Part shown: positions 35,191-44,259 of the stretch, piece after piece
How the letters are laid out: each line of letters begins with the position of its first letter
How positions within the stretch are numbered: position 1 is the first letter of the stretch
Assembly (NCBI GenBank): GCA_910583725.1
Contig: CAJTXZ010000015.1
Span: 1 to 64,000 of the forward strand
Source: an uncultured Vampirovibrio sp.
GTDB taxonomy: Bacteria; Cyanobacteriota; Vampirovibrionia; Gastranaerophilales; Gastranaerophilaceae
Length of the DNA stretch: 64,000 nt
Direction of reading: 5' to 3'
Position numbers and translations under genes: made by a program
Notes under the pieces: generated by a model
Seen by the model: the letters and a program-made list of their open reading frames with translations, nothing else
What the model was told of the DNA's origin: nothing
Databases searched by the model: none

Positions 35191-36009
35191 ATGGCTGATA
35201 ATCAGTATAATGAAATTGCAAAAGAATATGAGCATTTTATGCCGCCATTGTCTGAACCTATGGCAAGGGCTCTTGATGCCATTCGTTCTCCGCAGGCGGA
35301 TACGAGAGCTCTTTCAAGGCTTTTAATGCAGGATACCATTCTTGCAAGCAAAACTTTTCGTCTTGTAAATTCTCCCTACTTTGGCTCTGCCCAAAGGCAA
35401 TTGGCTTCTATTAATAAAGCTTTATTGTCTCTTGGTGCGATGAAGGTTAAAAACATTATAATAACGCTTGTTTTGCAAAAATTGTATGATAACGACGGCC
35501 CTGAAGATTTTTTCAATCATTCAATAGCCTCAGCCACAGCCTGTGAATACATTGCAAACGAATACAAGACTATAAACCCTGATGACGCCTTTATTTTGGG
35601 CTTTTTAAAAGATATTGGAATGATTATCTTAAAATCAAAACATTCTGATTCATATGTAAATTTTTATAACAATTGCAAAGGCGATTTTGAAGAACTTCTT
35701 AAAATTGAAGAGGAAAATTACGGTATTACCCACTCAGAGCTTGGTGCAAGACTTTGCGAGAAATGGGAGCTGCCATCCATTTTGGTTGATACTGTAAGAT
35801 ACCATCATAATCCCAAATTGGCAAAAATTCCTTTCGCTGCGGGTATTGTCTATATTGCAGACAGGGTTGTGTCCATAAAACCTGAAACTATGGCAGTTGA
35901 TTCAAGCGTGCTTGATTATTTGCAAGTTTCACTGAGTGATACCGCCCCTGCAAGAGAAAAAATTATGGCACGTGCTGATATTTTCTTAAAACAACTTTCT
36001 GATTTTTAA
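35191..36009 (+). CDS. HDOD-domain signalling protein
   Basis: Residues ~15-210 match the HDOD fold (a divergent HD phosphohydrolase): PPLSEPMARALDAIRSPQAD, LMQDTILASKTFRLVNSPYFG, INKALLSLGAMKVKNIII. HD proteins use His-Asp metal ligands, but HDOD proteins usually lack full catalytic sets and act as signalling scaffolds. It ends the wecG-like/transketolase/ftsEX operon. It may link metabolism or envelope state to regulation; this is inference. Confidence 0.85.
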   Translation: MADNQYNEIAKEYEHFMPPLSEPMARALDAIRSPQADTRALSRLLMQDTILASKTFRLVNSPYFGSAQRQLASINKALLSLGAMKVKNIIITLVLQKLYDNDGPEDFFNHSIASATACEYIANEYKTINPDDAFILGFLKDIGMIILKSKHSDSYVNFYNNCKGDFEELLKIEEENYGITHSELGARLCEKWELPSILVDTVRYHHNPKLAKIPFAAGIVYIADRVVSIKPETMAVDSSVLDYLQVSLSDTAPAREKIMARADIFLKQLSDF

Positions 36010-36175
36010 TTTTACATCCAATAGGACTGTAGCAAAAAATAATTTTTCAATAAGCATTTGGCAGTTAGATTCTAAACATAATGAGCATAATATCAGCTAT
36101 GCTTCAAAAATCCCAATATTGTTCTACTGTGCTTAAAACCTTTCGCCAAAAGAAAATAGAACCATACAGGTGTTT

Positions 36176-37663
36176 TTATTCAATTATATCGCCAAACATT
36201 TGAAGATACCCGTCATCCACCTTTTCTTTTTTTCTTGCAATTCTTTCGCCATCACTATTGTAGCCCTTTGCAACAACGCCTGTAAGCTCCCCTGAGTCAT
36301 TGCGCTGTCCAATAAAGGCATTAACCTTGACGCCGTTTTTGTATTCTAAAATTTTTGATATTCGTCCGTTATCATCAAGTACACGCACTATTTTAATAGT
36401 ATCGCCATTTTCATCAATAAAACGTTCACGTGTTTTATGAAGGTTGCCCTCTTCTGTATTATATACATATTTCATCTTCCAATCGGTGCCGATGTCTGTT
36501 TTGCCATATGTTGTATATGTTGCCTTTTCGTTGTCGTCGTTAAATTCATACTTTTCAAGCTTTGTGCCGTCTTCTGCTCTTATAATCTTTCCCTTTAGTC
36601 CTGTATCATATTCTTTCATCTTTATTTTTGTGCCAATAACGTAATCTTCCTCTTTGTTAGAGTCGGACAAATCGCAAGCGTAAGCATCAGGAAAGGTTTT
36701 CAGGAATGTTTTTCTTGATAATATTATCTCTTCGTCTGAATTCCATGGATTTGTAATCGTAACAGTTTTATCGTCAGCACTTTTAATGCTGTAAGAGTGG
36801 TCTGCCTCTATTTTTACATTTTTACCGTTGGCATCTTTTATCGTTTGTTCCTTTGCGCCGGATGCTGTCATTGCATAATTCTCAGAGCCGTTTTTTTGGA
36901 CATTGTCTAAAAGTTTATTTTTGCCCGTATTGTCATCCGCATATTCTCCGGTTTTGCCGGTTAAATAGTACATCATCTCCAAAGAATACCCTGCTTCCAG
37001 GTTTGTAGAGTTTGCCTTACTGTTGTATCCAAGAGAATCTGTAAATATAAAATTATTCTCCGCAAGTGTAATATCGCCGTTTAGAATTTTTTCCCTTACT
37101 TTGTTTGCAGCAATCTCTAAAACCGCCATATCAGCATCTCCGCTTGAAACAGTCTCTTTTTTAATTGCCTGCTTTAATTCTTTATCTGTAACCTCAATCT
37201 TTTGGCCGATACCCTTAAAGTCAACAGTTGTACTTCCTTTAGTATCATCATATTTTAGTGCATCTTTTATTATCTGTTTGCCTTTTTTAGAATAGCTTAA
37301 AGAATTCACCGCAGCTAAAAGCCAGCAGTCCCCCACTTCATCAGCTTGCGAGGTTTTTCCTATTTCTCCATCCTTTGTGCTCAAAGGCGTATCTTTTATA
37401 TCGGTAGTTTTTTCGTTTGCGGATGAAGTTTTGCCAAGGCTTAACCCCATCTTTTCATAAATCCCTTTACTGTCTTTGGCTGATGAAATAAGTTCAGCAT
37501 TGCTTAAAGTATTTTTGCTGCTGCTTGTTGTGATGTTCGAAAATAGTCCGCCGCTTTGTACTTTGCTTTTACTGCCAAGATTTGCCGCCTGTTTTGTTGG
37601 TGTTGAATTATTATTTATTGCGCTTGCTGAATTTCTGTTATTATTGTTTCTAATCTGCACCAT
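36176..37663 (-). CDS. Calpain-like cysteine protease (family C2), array copy 1
   Basis: A Ser/Asn-rich N-terminus of ~100 residues precedes a calpain-type catalytic domain. EVGDCWLLAAVNSLSY holds the nucleophile Cys near residue 113, HSYSI the His near 289 and TNPWNS the Asn. All three triad positions are present. The C-terminal 150 residues contain repeated Y/K-rich strands such as YEFNDDNEKATYTTYG. No signal peptide is visible. An AAGGAGC site precedes the ATG. It is the last of four relatives on this strand. Substrate and export route are unknown. Confidence 0.8.
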   Translation of the reverse strand: MVQIRNNNNRNSASAINNNSTPTKQAANLGSKSKVQSGGLFSNITTSSSKNTLSNAELISSAKDSKGIYEKMGLSLGKTSSANEKTTDIKDTPLSTKDGEIGKTSQADEVGDCWLLAAVNSLSYSKKGKQIIKDALKYDDTKGSTTVDFKGIGQKIEVTDKELKQAIKKETVSSGDADMAVLEIAANKVREKILNGDITLAENNFIFTDSLGYNSKANSTNLEAGYSLEMMYYLTGKTGEYADDNTGKNKLLDNVQKNGSENYAMTASGAKEQTIKDANGKNVKIEADHSYSIKSADDKTVTITNPWNSDEEIILSRKTFLKTFPDAYACDLSDSNKEEDYVIGTKIKMKEYDTGLKGKIIRAEDGTKLEKYEFNDDNEKATYTTYGKTDIGTDWKMKYVYNTEEGNLHKTRERFIDENGDTIKIVRVLDDNGRISKILEYKNGVKVNAFIGQRNDSGELTGVVAKGYNSDGERIARKKEKVDDGYLQMFGDIIE

Positions 37664-37824
37664 TATTATGTTGCTCCTTCTTTTGGCGGCCTTGCCTTAA
37701 ATCTTGTGATACCTTTTTTACCTGGTATATTCTTATATATCGGCAGTCTGTCTTTATTTTTTTAATAAAACAGTCTAAATATTAAAAAATCGTAACAAAA
37801 ATTTCACAAGCTTTTGTATTGGTA

Positions 37825-39534
37825 TTATTTTTTAACCTTGTCTATCTTGCCGTCGCCATCTTTGTCTATCTCAGTTTTTATTAAATTTCCATCACCGTCA
37901 ATGTATTCATATCGTCTGTAAATCACTTTTCCGTCTTTGTCATATTTTGTGTATACACTTTTTGATTTTTCATCTGCATTTATGTAGTCTGCATAGCTTT
38001 CTTTTAATACGCCTTCTTTATCATATTCTTTTATAAAGCTTTTTGAACTCCCGTCTTTATAATCATAAGATGTATCTATACTGTATGAGCCATTTTTTTC
38101 GTATGTTTTTGTAATATTTTTTAGCTCTCCGTTTTTGTATTTATAAATTACGTCTGATTCCTTCAATCTCCCGTCTTTAGCGTATGTTAGCTCCTTTCTT
38201 TTTGTTGATTTGCCGTCCGTATGCTCTTCTCTTAGTTTTGATTTAACACTGCCATCTTCATAATAATCAATACGCGCTCCGGATACCAGTTTATCTCCGT
38301 TTTTTCTTTGTTTAAGAAGAACCATAGGTGTTTTGCCGTCCTCATGGTAATAAACATTTGTTTGGCCTTCTGTTCCGTCATCTTCTTTTGTGTATTTTAT
38401 TTTTTGCTGTAATTTTCCATCCAGACTGTATTTTTTATAAAGTGTTTTATTTCCGTCTTTATCATACCTGATTTTTCTTAATATACTGCCATCATCTTTA
38501 CTTTTTATCAATTCAAGCTTTCCGCCGTCACTAAGCTCCTCTGTTGTGCTTTCTGTTTGAACTGCACTCTTTTTGGTCGGGTTGTTGTCTGATAAATCGC
38601 ATCCCATAACTGTCGGGAATGCTTTTAGGAACGATTTTATAGGCAGTGTAATTTCTTTATCAGAGCCCCAGGGGTTAATAACTGTAACCGTGTCTTTATC
38701 AGCTCTTTTTACAGCATACATATGATTTTTTGCTATTTTAGTCTTTTTGCCGTCCACGTCCTTTACATACACCACTCTTGTGCCTGTGCCGGCTGTCATT
38801 ACATAGTCTTTACCGATACTTTGTGTAAATTTTTCAAGAATTTTCTCTTTTTCTTCATCATCCTTTGTCATCTCTCCGGTTTTTCCGGTCAAATAAAATA
38901 TCATCTCAAGCGAATTTCCGCCCCAAATGCTCTCCTTTGCCTTTGCATATGTATCATCATCTGCAACAATTTTATCATTCAGAACGTCATTTCTTGCCTT
39001 TTCGGCCGCTATTTCAAGTATCTGCATATCAATATCGCCGCTTGAGCATTCGCCGCTTTCCTGCTTTTTAGCTAATTCTTCTGCGGTAATATAATAATCG
39101 CCAACTCCTTCAAAATGTACATTTGTGCCGTTTTCATCATGCTGCAATGCTTGTTGAATAAATTCTCTGCCTTTTTCTATGTAACTTAACGCATTTGTGC
39201 CTGATAAAAGCCAGCAGTCACCGACATAGCCCTGTTTTGTTGTTTCTATCACCCCATCTCTTGTAGCGGGGTCTGTCGCTTTTGCTTTCGCTGCCGCTTT
39301 TTCAGGAGTTATTTTGTTGCCGTCATCTGGCTTTTTAGGTTTTTTAGTTTCTTCTGTCTCTTCTGTTTCATCAATACTTACACTAATAAGTTCATTCTCT
39401 TTGATTGCAGCCTCTTCTTTGTTGGTTTTGCTGCCGCTGGACGTTTTTCCAAGGGAATTAACATCTGTTCTATTTGTCAAAGTTTGTAAGCTTAAAATTT
39501 GTAATTTGCTGCCATTATTAATAGTTTGTACCAT
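37825..39534 (-). CDS. Calpain-like cysteine protease, array copy 2, with YD-type repeats
   Basis: The catalytic Cys is near residue 107 (YVGDCWLLSGTNALSY). The His lies in KNHMYAVKRAD and the Asn in VINPWGSDKE, so the triad is complete. After residue ~330 the protein turns into repeated 20-25-residue units of the form Y-(D/E)-K/E-D-G-x-(L/V)-K/R, resembling MORN/YwqK-type beta-hairpin repeats. The tail DKDGDGKIDKV could bind Ca2+. The start has an AAGGA site. It lies 57 nt after copy 3, probably co-transcribed. Confidence 0.8.
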   Translation of the reverse strand: MVQTINNGSKLQILSLQTLTNRTDVNSLGKTSSGSKTNKEEAAIKENELISVSIDETEETEETKKPKKPDDGNKITPEKAAAKAKATDPATRDGVIETTKQGYVGDCWLLSGTNALSYIEKGREFIQQALQHDENGTNVHFEGVGDYYITAEELAKKQESGECSSGDIDMQILEIAAEKARNDVLNDKIVADDDTYAKAKESIWGGNSLEMIFYLTGKTGEMTKDDEEKEKILEKFTQSIGKDYVMTAGTGTRVVYVKDVDGKKTKIAKNHMYAVKRADKDTVTVINPWGSDKEITLPIKSFLKAFPTVMGCDLSDNNPTKKSAVQTESTTEELSDGGKLELIKSKDDGSILRKIRYDKDGNKTLYKKYSLDGKLQQKIKYTKEDDGTEGQTNVYYHEDGKTPMVLLKQRKNGDKLVSGARIDYYEDGSVKSKLREEHTDGKSTKRKELTYAKDGRLKESDVIYKYKNGELKNITKTYEKNGSYSIDTSYDYKDGSSKSFIKEYDKEGVLKESYADYINADEKSKSVYTKYDKDGKVIYRRYEYIDGDGNLIKTEIDKDGDGKIDKVKK

Positions 39535-39591
39535 TTTAAAATCCTTCTAAGTAAAACCACTGTAAAGTGTGCAAAATTCTTTCTATAAGCG

Positions 39592-41277
39592 CTATTTGTT
39601 ATTCATATATTTTGTCTTTATTAATTCGTTGTCTTTGTTGTAATATTCAACATAGTCAATTTTGCCATCGCCATCGCCATCCACTTTCTTTTTGTAGCTG
39701 CCGTCTTTGTTTCTTTTGTATTTTTCAATATAGTCAATCTTGCCGTCGCCGTCGCTATCCATGCTCATTTCTTTAATCTTGTTATTTTTATCAAAAATTT
39801 TATTTTTTACATATGTTCCTTCCGAATTTTCTATTGTTTCCTTTTTTGTTTTTGTACCGTCATCGTTATTGATTGTTACGCTCCACATTTTTTCTTGTAT
39901 CTTTCTTGATTTGTCATATCTGGTTTTAGTAAATTCTGTCTTGTTGTCCGAGCTATCTCTCTGTCTTTTTATGGAGCCTCCAATCTCATCTTCAGGGTGG
40001 AAATGAACACTTGTTTTTATATCATCCTCTGTTTCATAACTGATTTTATTGTTATCTTTATCAAATAAATATTTGCCTATTATGTTGCCATCTTCATCTT
40101 TTATTGTCTTTGTCGTTGTGCCGTTAGTATTTTTCTTTGTTTCTGCAGTAGTTTTAATCGTTAAATCTTGTTCAGGATTATTGTCGGATAAATCAAGGCT
40201 GTATATCCTATTAAATATTTCAAGGAAATCTTCCCTTGTAAGAACAACTTCATCTCCTGAGTCATGTGGATTTATAACCGTTACCGTATCCTTGTCAGCA
40301 CTTTTTATTGAGTAAGCATGTCCGCCAGCTAAATTCACTGTGGTTGAGCCGTCTTTTGCAGGAATGGCGCGTGCAACGCCTTTTCTTGCGCCGCCGCTAT
40401 TTATTGAGGCCGTTAATACATAATCTTTATTATTATTTTCCATAAAATTATCTAAAAGATTATTCATGTCATCTTTGTCGCTTGCACTTTCACCTGCTTT
40501 ACCGGTTAGATAATACATTGACTCAAGCGTTAAACCGCTTCTTATTGACAAATATGACGTTGCATTTTGACTGTAGATATCTGATGTGCCAAAAATAAAC
40601 GATCCTTCATCTGAAAAATTAATATCACCGTTTGCTATTTCATTCCTTGCTTTTTCAACTGCCATTTCAAGAATTATCATGTCATCATCGCCTTTTGAAT
40701 ATTTTAATGACATTTTGCTGCTGTTTTTTACATCTTCTAATTCACTGTCTGATACAAAATAGTCCTTATTTAGCCCCTTAAGGTGTACAGTTGTTCCTTT
40801 TTCGCCATTATTCTCAGTATTGTGTTCAAGTGCTTCCTTTATTATCTGTGCGCCTTTTTCTGTATAACTTAAACCATTAACCCCGGATAAAAGCCAGCAG
40901 TCACCTGTTGATTGTTGTTCGGTTCTTCCTATGGTGCCATCCTTTGTTGCAGCAAAAAATTTTGTAATGCTGTTAATTACCGTACCCATTCTGTATACTG
41001 CATTTTTATCTGTTTTCTGCCCATGGTTTTTTAGAAATTGTTTCATTTCTTTTTCTGTTATTTCTTTGTCCTCATCGCTTATGATTCCATCATTTTCCAG
41101 CTCTAAAAATATATATTCGGCCTTTTTATTATCTATTCCGTCTTTCAAATTGACTTTGCCGTCTCCGAATAGATTTTCTATATTTTTTAATCCGCTGCCG
41201 CCCCTATATTGCGCAGCGGAAATATTTTTCTTGTCATCAAAATTATATTCACTGCCACTTAAATGTATATCCTTCAT
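39592..41277 (-). CDS. Calpain-like cysteine protease, array copy 3
   Basis: An N-terminal module with LFGDGKVNLKDGIDNKKAEY and ENDGIISDEDKEITEKEMKQ looks like a pair of EF-hand-like helices; copy 4 has the same. The protease part has STGDCWLLSGVNGLSY (Cys near residue 127), GGHAYSIKSAD (His) and VINPHDSGDE (Asn). The C-terminus ends with two DGDGKIDYVE/IE calcium-type motifs. It is 561 residues with a GAAAGGAAAA site before the ATG. No signal peptide is seen. Confidence 0.8.
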   Translation of the reverse strand: MKDIHLSGSEYNFDDKKNISAAQYRGGSGLKNIENLFGDGKVNLKDGIDNKKAEYIFLELENDGIISDEDKEITEKEMKQFLKNHGQKTDKNAVYRMGTVINSITKFFAATKDGTIGRTEQQSTGDCWLLSGVNGLSYTEKGAQIIKEALEHNTENNGEKGTTVHLKGLNKDYFVSDSELEDVKNSSKMSLKYSKGDDDMIILEMAVEKARNEIANGDINFSDEGSFIFGTSDIYSQNATSYLSIRSGLTLESMYYLTGKAGESASDKDDMNNLLDNFMENNNKDYVLTASINSGGARKGVARAIPAKDGSTTVNLAGGHAYSIKSADKDTVTVINPHDSGDEVVLTREDFLEIFNRIYSLDLSDNNPEQDLTIKTTAETKKNTNGTTTKTIKDEDGNIIGKYLFDKDNNKISYETEDDIKTSVHFHPEDEIGGSIKRQRDSSDNKTEFTKTRYDKSRKIQEKMWSVTINNDDGTKTKKETIENSEGTYVKNKIFDKNNKIKEMSMDSDGDGKIDYIEKYKRNKDGSYKKKVDGDGDGKIDYVEYYNKDNELIKTKYMNNK

Positions 41278-41444
41278 ATTTTCCTTTCTTTAAAATTATA
41301 TATATTTGATTTATCGTCCTCTCCTCTCTGTGCTTTAGCAAAAATCCTCTTTCATTAAGAAACTGTTACAAAAGATGCTGTTCGGAAAAATAAGCGGCCA
41401 AATTACACCCCCATGTGTGAAAACTAAAAAGCTATAAAAGCAGC

Positions 41445-41466
41445 AAAAAATCCCTCCAAGGGAGGA
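41445..41466 (-). terminator. Terminator-like hairpin between calpain copies 4 and 3
   Basis: On the minus strand TCCCT and AGGGA pair around TGG and are followed by TTTTTT. It lies 144 bp past the stop of copy 4. Confidence 0.5.
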
Positions 41467-41578
41467 TATATTTCTCTAAATATCTCCTAAAATATAATCA
41501 TTAAGTCTGTATTTTAAATCAAATATAAAAAGGATACAGAAATCTAAAAATATAAATGAAACCAAATAAAAATCAAAA

Positions 41579-41600
41579 GAGGCACTTTTTTAAATGCCTC
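41579..41600 (-). terminator. Bidirectional terminator after calpain copy 4
   Basis: GAGGCA and TGCCTC form a perfect 6-bp stem, with T-rich sequence on both strands. It starts 10 bases beyond the stop codon of copy 4, which separates copy 4 from the rest of the array. Confidence 0.55.
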
Positions 41601-41609
41601 CTTTTTATT

Positions 41610-43298
41610 TTAAAATTCTCTTTTATAATCTATTGTTCCGTCATTATCTTCATCTACTTCTATATAGAAGCTGCCATCTTCTTTGTGCTTATAATACTCT
41701 GTTTTATCAATAATGCCGTCATTGTTTGAGTCTGTCTCTACTTTTGTTTTTGCGCCTTCTTTGTCTAAATATGTTATTGTTTTAGCTGTAGCATTCCTGT
41801 TCTCATCATATTCTTTTCTGATTACAAGATTTGTTTTGTTTTTATCAGTATATGATATATCCCTTCTTGTTTTTTCTAAAAGGTCATTTTCATCATAGTC
41901 GTAACTTTTATGCTCTTTTTTTGTTTCATTGCCCTTTTTATCATAGCTTGTTTTTCTTACAGACTCTTTTTTCCCTTCATCATCATATTCATATTCTGTG
42001 CATGTTTTTTTCTTTCCTGTCTTTATATTATATTCTGTGCTTTTGCTTAATTTTTCATCCTTATATTCTTCGCGCAGAGATTCTTTTCCGTTTGTATCAA
42101 AAGTCCGTTTCATAATTATTCTGCCATCATTAGTCATCACGGTTTCTGTTTTTGTGCCGTCGGCATTTTTTTGCGTTTCCTTTTTAGTTTTTTGAATAAA
42201 ATTTTTACCTGAGCCTTTAATTGATAAATCACACCCTGAAAAACTATCGAAAGCTTCAAAAAATGTCTTTTTTGATAAAACTATATCTTTGCCGCTGTTA
42301 TGCGGGTCTGTTATTGTTACGGTTTTTTTATCCGCACTTTTAACAGCATAGGCATGTGGCCCTGGAAGTTCTATTGATTTATTGTTTACATCCTTAATTG
42401 TTCTGTAACTCTTTGTGTTGCAGTTCATAGTATAGTTTTTATTTTTGTCCGCACTGAATTTATCCAAAATTTCTGCTGCATTCTCTTTTTCATCAGTATA
42501 TTCACTCTCTTTGCCTGTTAAATAATATATTATTTCTGCTTCTTCTCCGCCGGTTAGGGCTGATTTTGTGCCGCCCCAGTCATTTTCTTCATTCATTACA
42601 TCTGAAACATATTCGCTTTCAAACATATATGCAGGCGCATCGTCAGATAAAACTATATCGCAATTTGCAATCTTTTCTCTTAATTTTTCAAACGCAATCT
42701 CAAAAATTATCATATCATCATCGCCGCCGGCGCGTCTTATTCTTGGATTATTTTCTGTACTGTATAATTCCTTGTCTGAAACCTCAATATCCACATCAGC
42801 ACCTTTAAAATGCACTATTGTCTTGCCATCCTTATATTCAAGTGCATTTTTGATAACCTTTTTGCCCTCATCGGAATAGCTCAATGAATTTACTCCTGAT
42901 AAAAGCCAGCAGTCGCCAGTCATTGCGCTTTGCATTGTTGTGCCTATTTTTCCATCTCTTGTATCGGCATATTCTTTTGTTATCAGCCCGAGTATTTTTT
43001 TAAAATTTTTTACTGCTGTCTTATTTCCATCTTGCCCTTTGCTTTTTAGAAATTTTTTAATTTCTTTATCGGTTATTTTTAAATCATTTTTGCTGATTAT
43101 ATCCTCATCTTCAAGCTCGGTGATTATATATTCAGCCTCTTTGGCATTGACACCGTCTTTTAAATCTACCTTGCCATTCCCAAAAAAGTCTTCAACATTC
43201 TTTAGCCCCTTTGTTGAATAAGCAGGCACCCACCCGTCATTGTGGATTTCTCTGGATTCTGTAAAATTATACTTTTTTGCTGAATCAATATGTGTCAT
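41610..43298 (-). CDS. Calpain-like protein, array copy 4, catalytic Asn replaced by Asp
   Basis: Layout equals copy 3: EF-hand-like module (FFGNGKVDLKDGVNAKEAEY), protease domain, charged Lys/Glu/Tyr-rich repeats, and two calcium-type tails (DSNNDGIIDKTE, DEDNDGTIDYK). The Cys is kept in MTGDCWLLSGVNSLSY (near residue 130) and the His in PGPHAYAVKSAD. The third residue reads TDPHNSG where copies 1-3 have NP, so the triad Asn is Asp. The enzyme may be weaker, altered or inactive. A large gene-poor region with possible promoter lies upstream. The start has GAAGGACAAGG before the ATG. Confidence 0.8.
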   Translation of the reverse strand: MTHIDSAKKYNFTESREIHNDGWVPAYSTKGLKNVEDFFGNGKVDLKDGVNAKEAEYIITELEDEDIISKNDLKITDKEIKKFLKSKGQDGNKTAVKNFKKILGLITKEYADTRDGKIGTTMQSAMTGDCWLLSGVNSLSYSDEGKKVIKNALEYKDGKTIVHFKGADVDIEVSDKELYSTENNPRIRRAGGDDDMIIFEIAFEKLREKIANCDIVLSDDAPAYMFESEYVSDVMNEENDWGGTKSALTGGEEAEIIYYLTGKESEYTDEKENAAEILDKFSADKNKNYTMNCNTKSYRTIKDVNNKSIELPGPHAYAVKSADKKTVTITDPHNSGKDIVLSKKTFFEAFDSFSGCDLSIKGSGKNFIQKTKKETQKNADGTKTETVMTNDGRIIMKRTFDTNGKESLREEYKDEKLSKSTEYNIKTGKKKTCTEYEYDDEGKKESVRKTSYDKKGNETKKEHKSYDYDENDLLEKTRRDISYTDKNKTNLVIRKEYDENRNATAKTITYLDKEGAKTKVETDSNNDGIIDKTEYYKHKEDGSFYIEVDEDNDGTIDYKREF

Positions 43299-43668
43299 AC
43301 CTTGTCCTTCTTTTTTATCATAATCAGATATCTGGCAGCTCGTTTTTTTTTGTCACATTTTACTTTTTATATTGGCTGATATTTTTATATCGGCATTGTA
43401 TTTTTATACTTTAAGAAAAAGCATGGCAATGTTAAGTTTTGTAACTAAATAATGAATCATTTGTCTATCCGTGTCCGTTTTTTGTTAATATTTTTTCTTA
43501 CTTTTATTGAAGTTTCTTTCTAAGAAAAAAAGAAATAATATTTTAAAAACAAACTTGAATAAAATCATCAAAAAGTTTTTATTATAATTTATCTGTGCTT
43601 TTTCTGCCCCTGCTTTTTTATTAATTTTTGCCGTGAAAAACCTTGTGCTGCAATATTTTTAAGAATTA

Positions 43669-43710
43669 TTAAAACAGTTTTTTAAATATAGCGGCAATTT
43701 TACCAGTCAT
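43669..43710 (-). CDS. Possible 13-aa peptide, coupled by TAATG
   Basis: The ATG overlaps the stop codon of the preceding 27-codon ORF in the sequence TAATG. The peptide MTGKIAAIFKKLF has a Lys-rich amphipathic character. It is too short for any family assignment. Chance is a serious alternative. Confidence 0.25.
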   Translation of the reverse strand: MTGKIAAIFKKLF

Positions 43711-43793
43711 TATGCATTAATAATCCTTAAAACGCTTTTCTTTTGGCGTTTTTTGAACCCTTCTTTTATCTTATTAAGCAGCTTTACTTGCAC
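43710..43793 (-). CDS. Possible 27-aa cationic peptide
   Basis: A GTG start lies seven bases after AGGGA. The peptide starts MQVKLLNKIKEGFKKRQKK and has a net charge of about +8, with hydrophobic residues spaced as in an amphipathic helix in the first half. The ORF stop overlaps the next ATG. Confidence 0.3.
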   Translation of the reverse strand: MQVKLLNKIKEGFKKRQKKSVLRIINA

Positions 43794-43877
43794 TTGTTGT
43801 TCCCTAATCCCTTAAATCCTTTCTACGAGTGGCATTTTAAAGCACCATTGCTGTGAAAAACTAATGTTCTATAGTAT

Positions 43878-43946
43878 TTAAACCTCTTTGAGACCCCTAA
43901 ATACCTTTTGAATCCTACCTTTAAGCCTGGTTTTAAACTTTAACAT
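43878..43946 (-). CDS. Possible 22-aa cationic amphipathic peptide
   Basis: The ATG lies seven bases after AAGGG. The peptide contains LKFKTRLKGRIQKVFRGLK. Its hydrophobic residues fall at positions 4, 8, 12, 15, 16, 19 and 22, an a/d helical spacing, and its net charge is about +7. This resembles membrane-active peptides, but A-rich DNA can produce Lys-rich ORFs by chance. Confidence 0.35.
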   Translation of the reverse strand: MLKFKTRLKGRIQKVFRGLKEV

Positions 43947-44259
43947 CCTAAAACCCTTAGTTTATAATATTTTTATCCGTGCAATATGTCTAAAAACCTT
44001 TCTGTATAAGGAATTTACCGTATTTTTTATCACCAATGTTTTTTCCGCACTCGTAAAAAGCCTCGAACAACCGCGTCAATAAGCTTTTTTTACCGTGTAA
44101 AAACCTGAAAACCCTTTAATAATCAGCAAATACGGCAATTTTTTTGTAAAAATCAACTAAAAAATACCACAGGCCCACAAGGGCGTAATTATATTTTGCA
44201 CGTGCACATATCTTTTTAAGTTGAATATAAAACCTTTTAAGTATATTTTTTAAAACAGC

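Larger units (their letters stand above)
43299..44259. other. 961-bp region without ordinary genes, with micro-ORFs
   Basis: The minus strand is purine-rich. It holds three micro-ORFs with ribosome-binding sites or coupling (43878-43946, 43710-43793, 43669-43710). It also holds a hairpin AAAACGC/GCGTTTT at 43729-43752 inside the second micro-ORF. The first ~300 bp upstream of copy 4 are AT-rich and probably carry its promoter. Confidence 0.5.
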
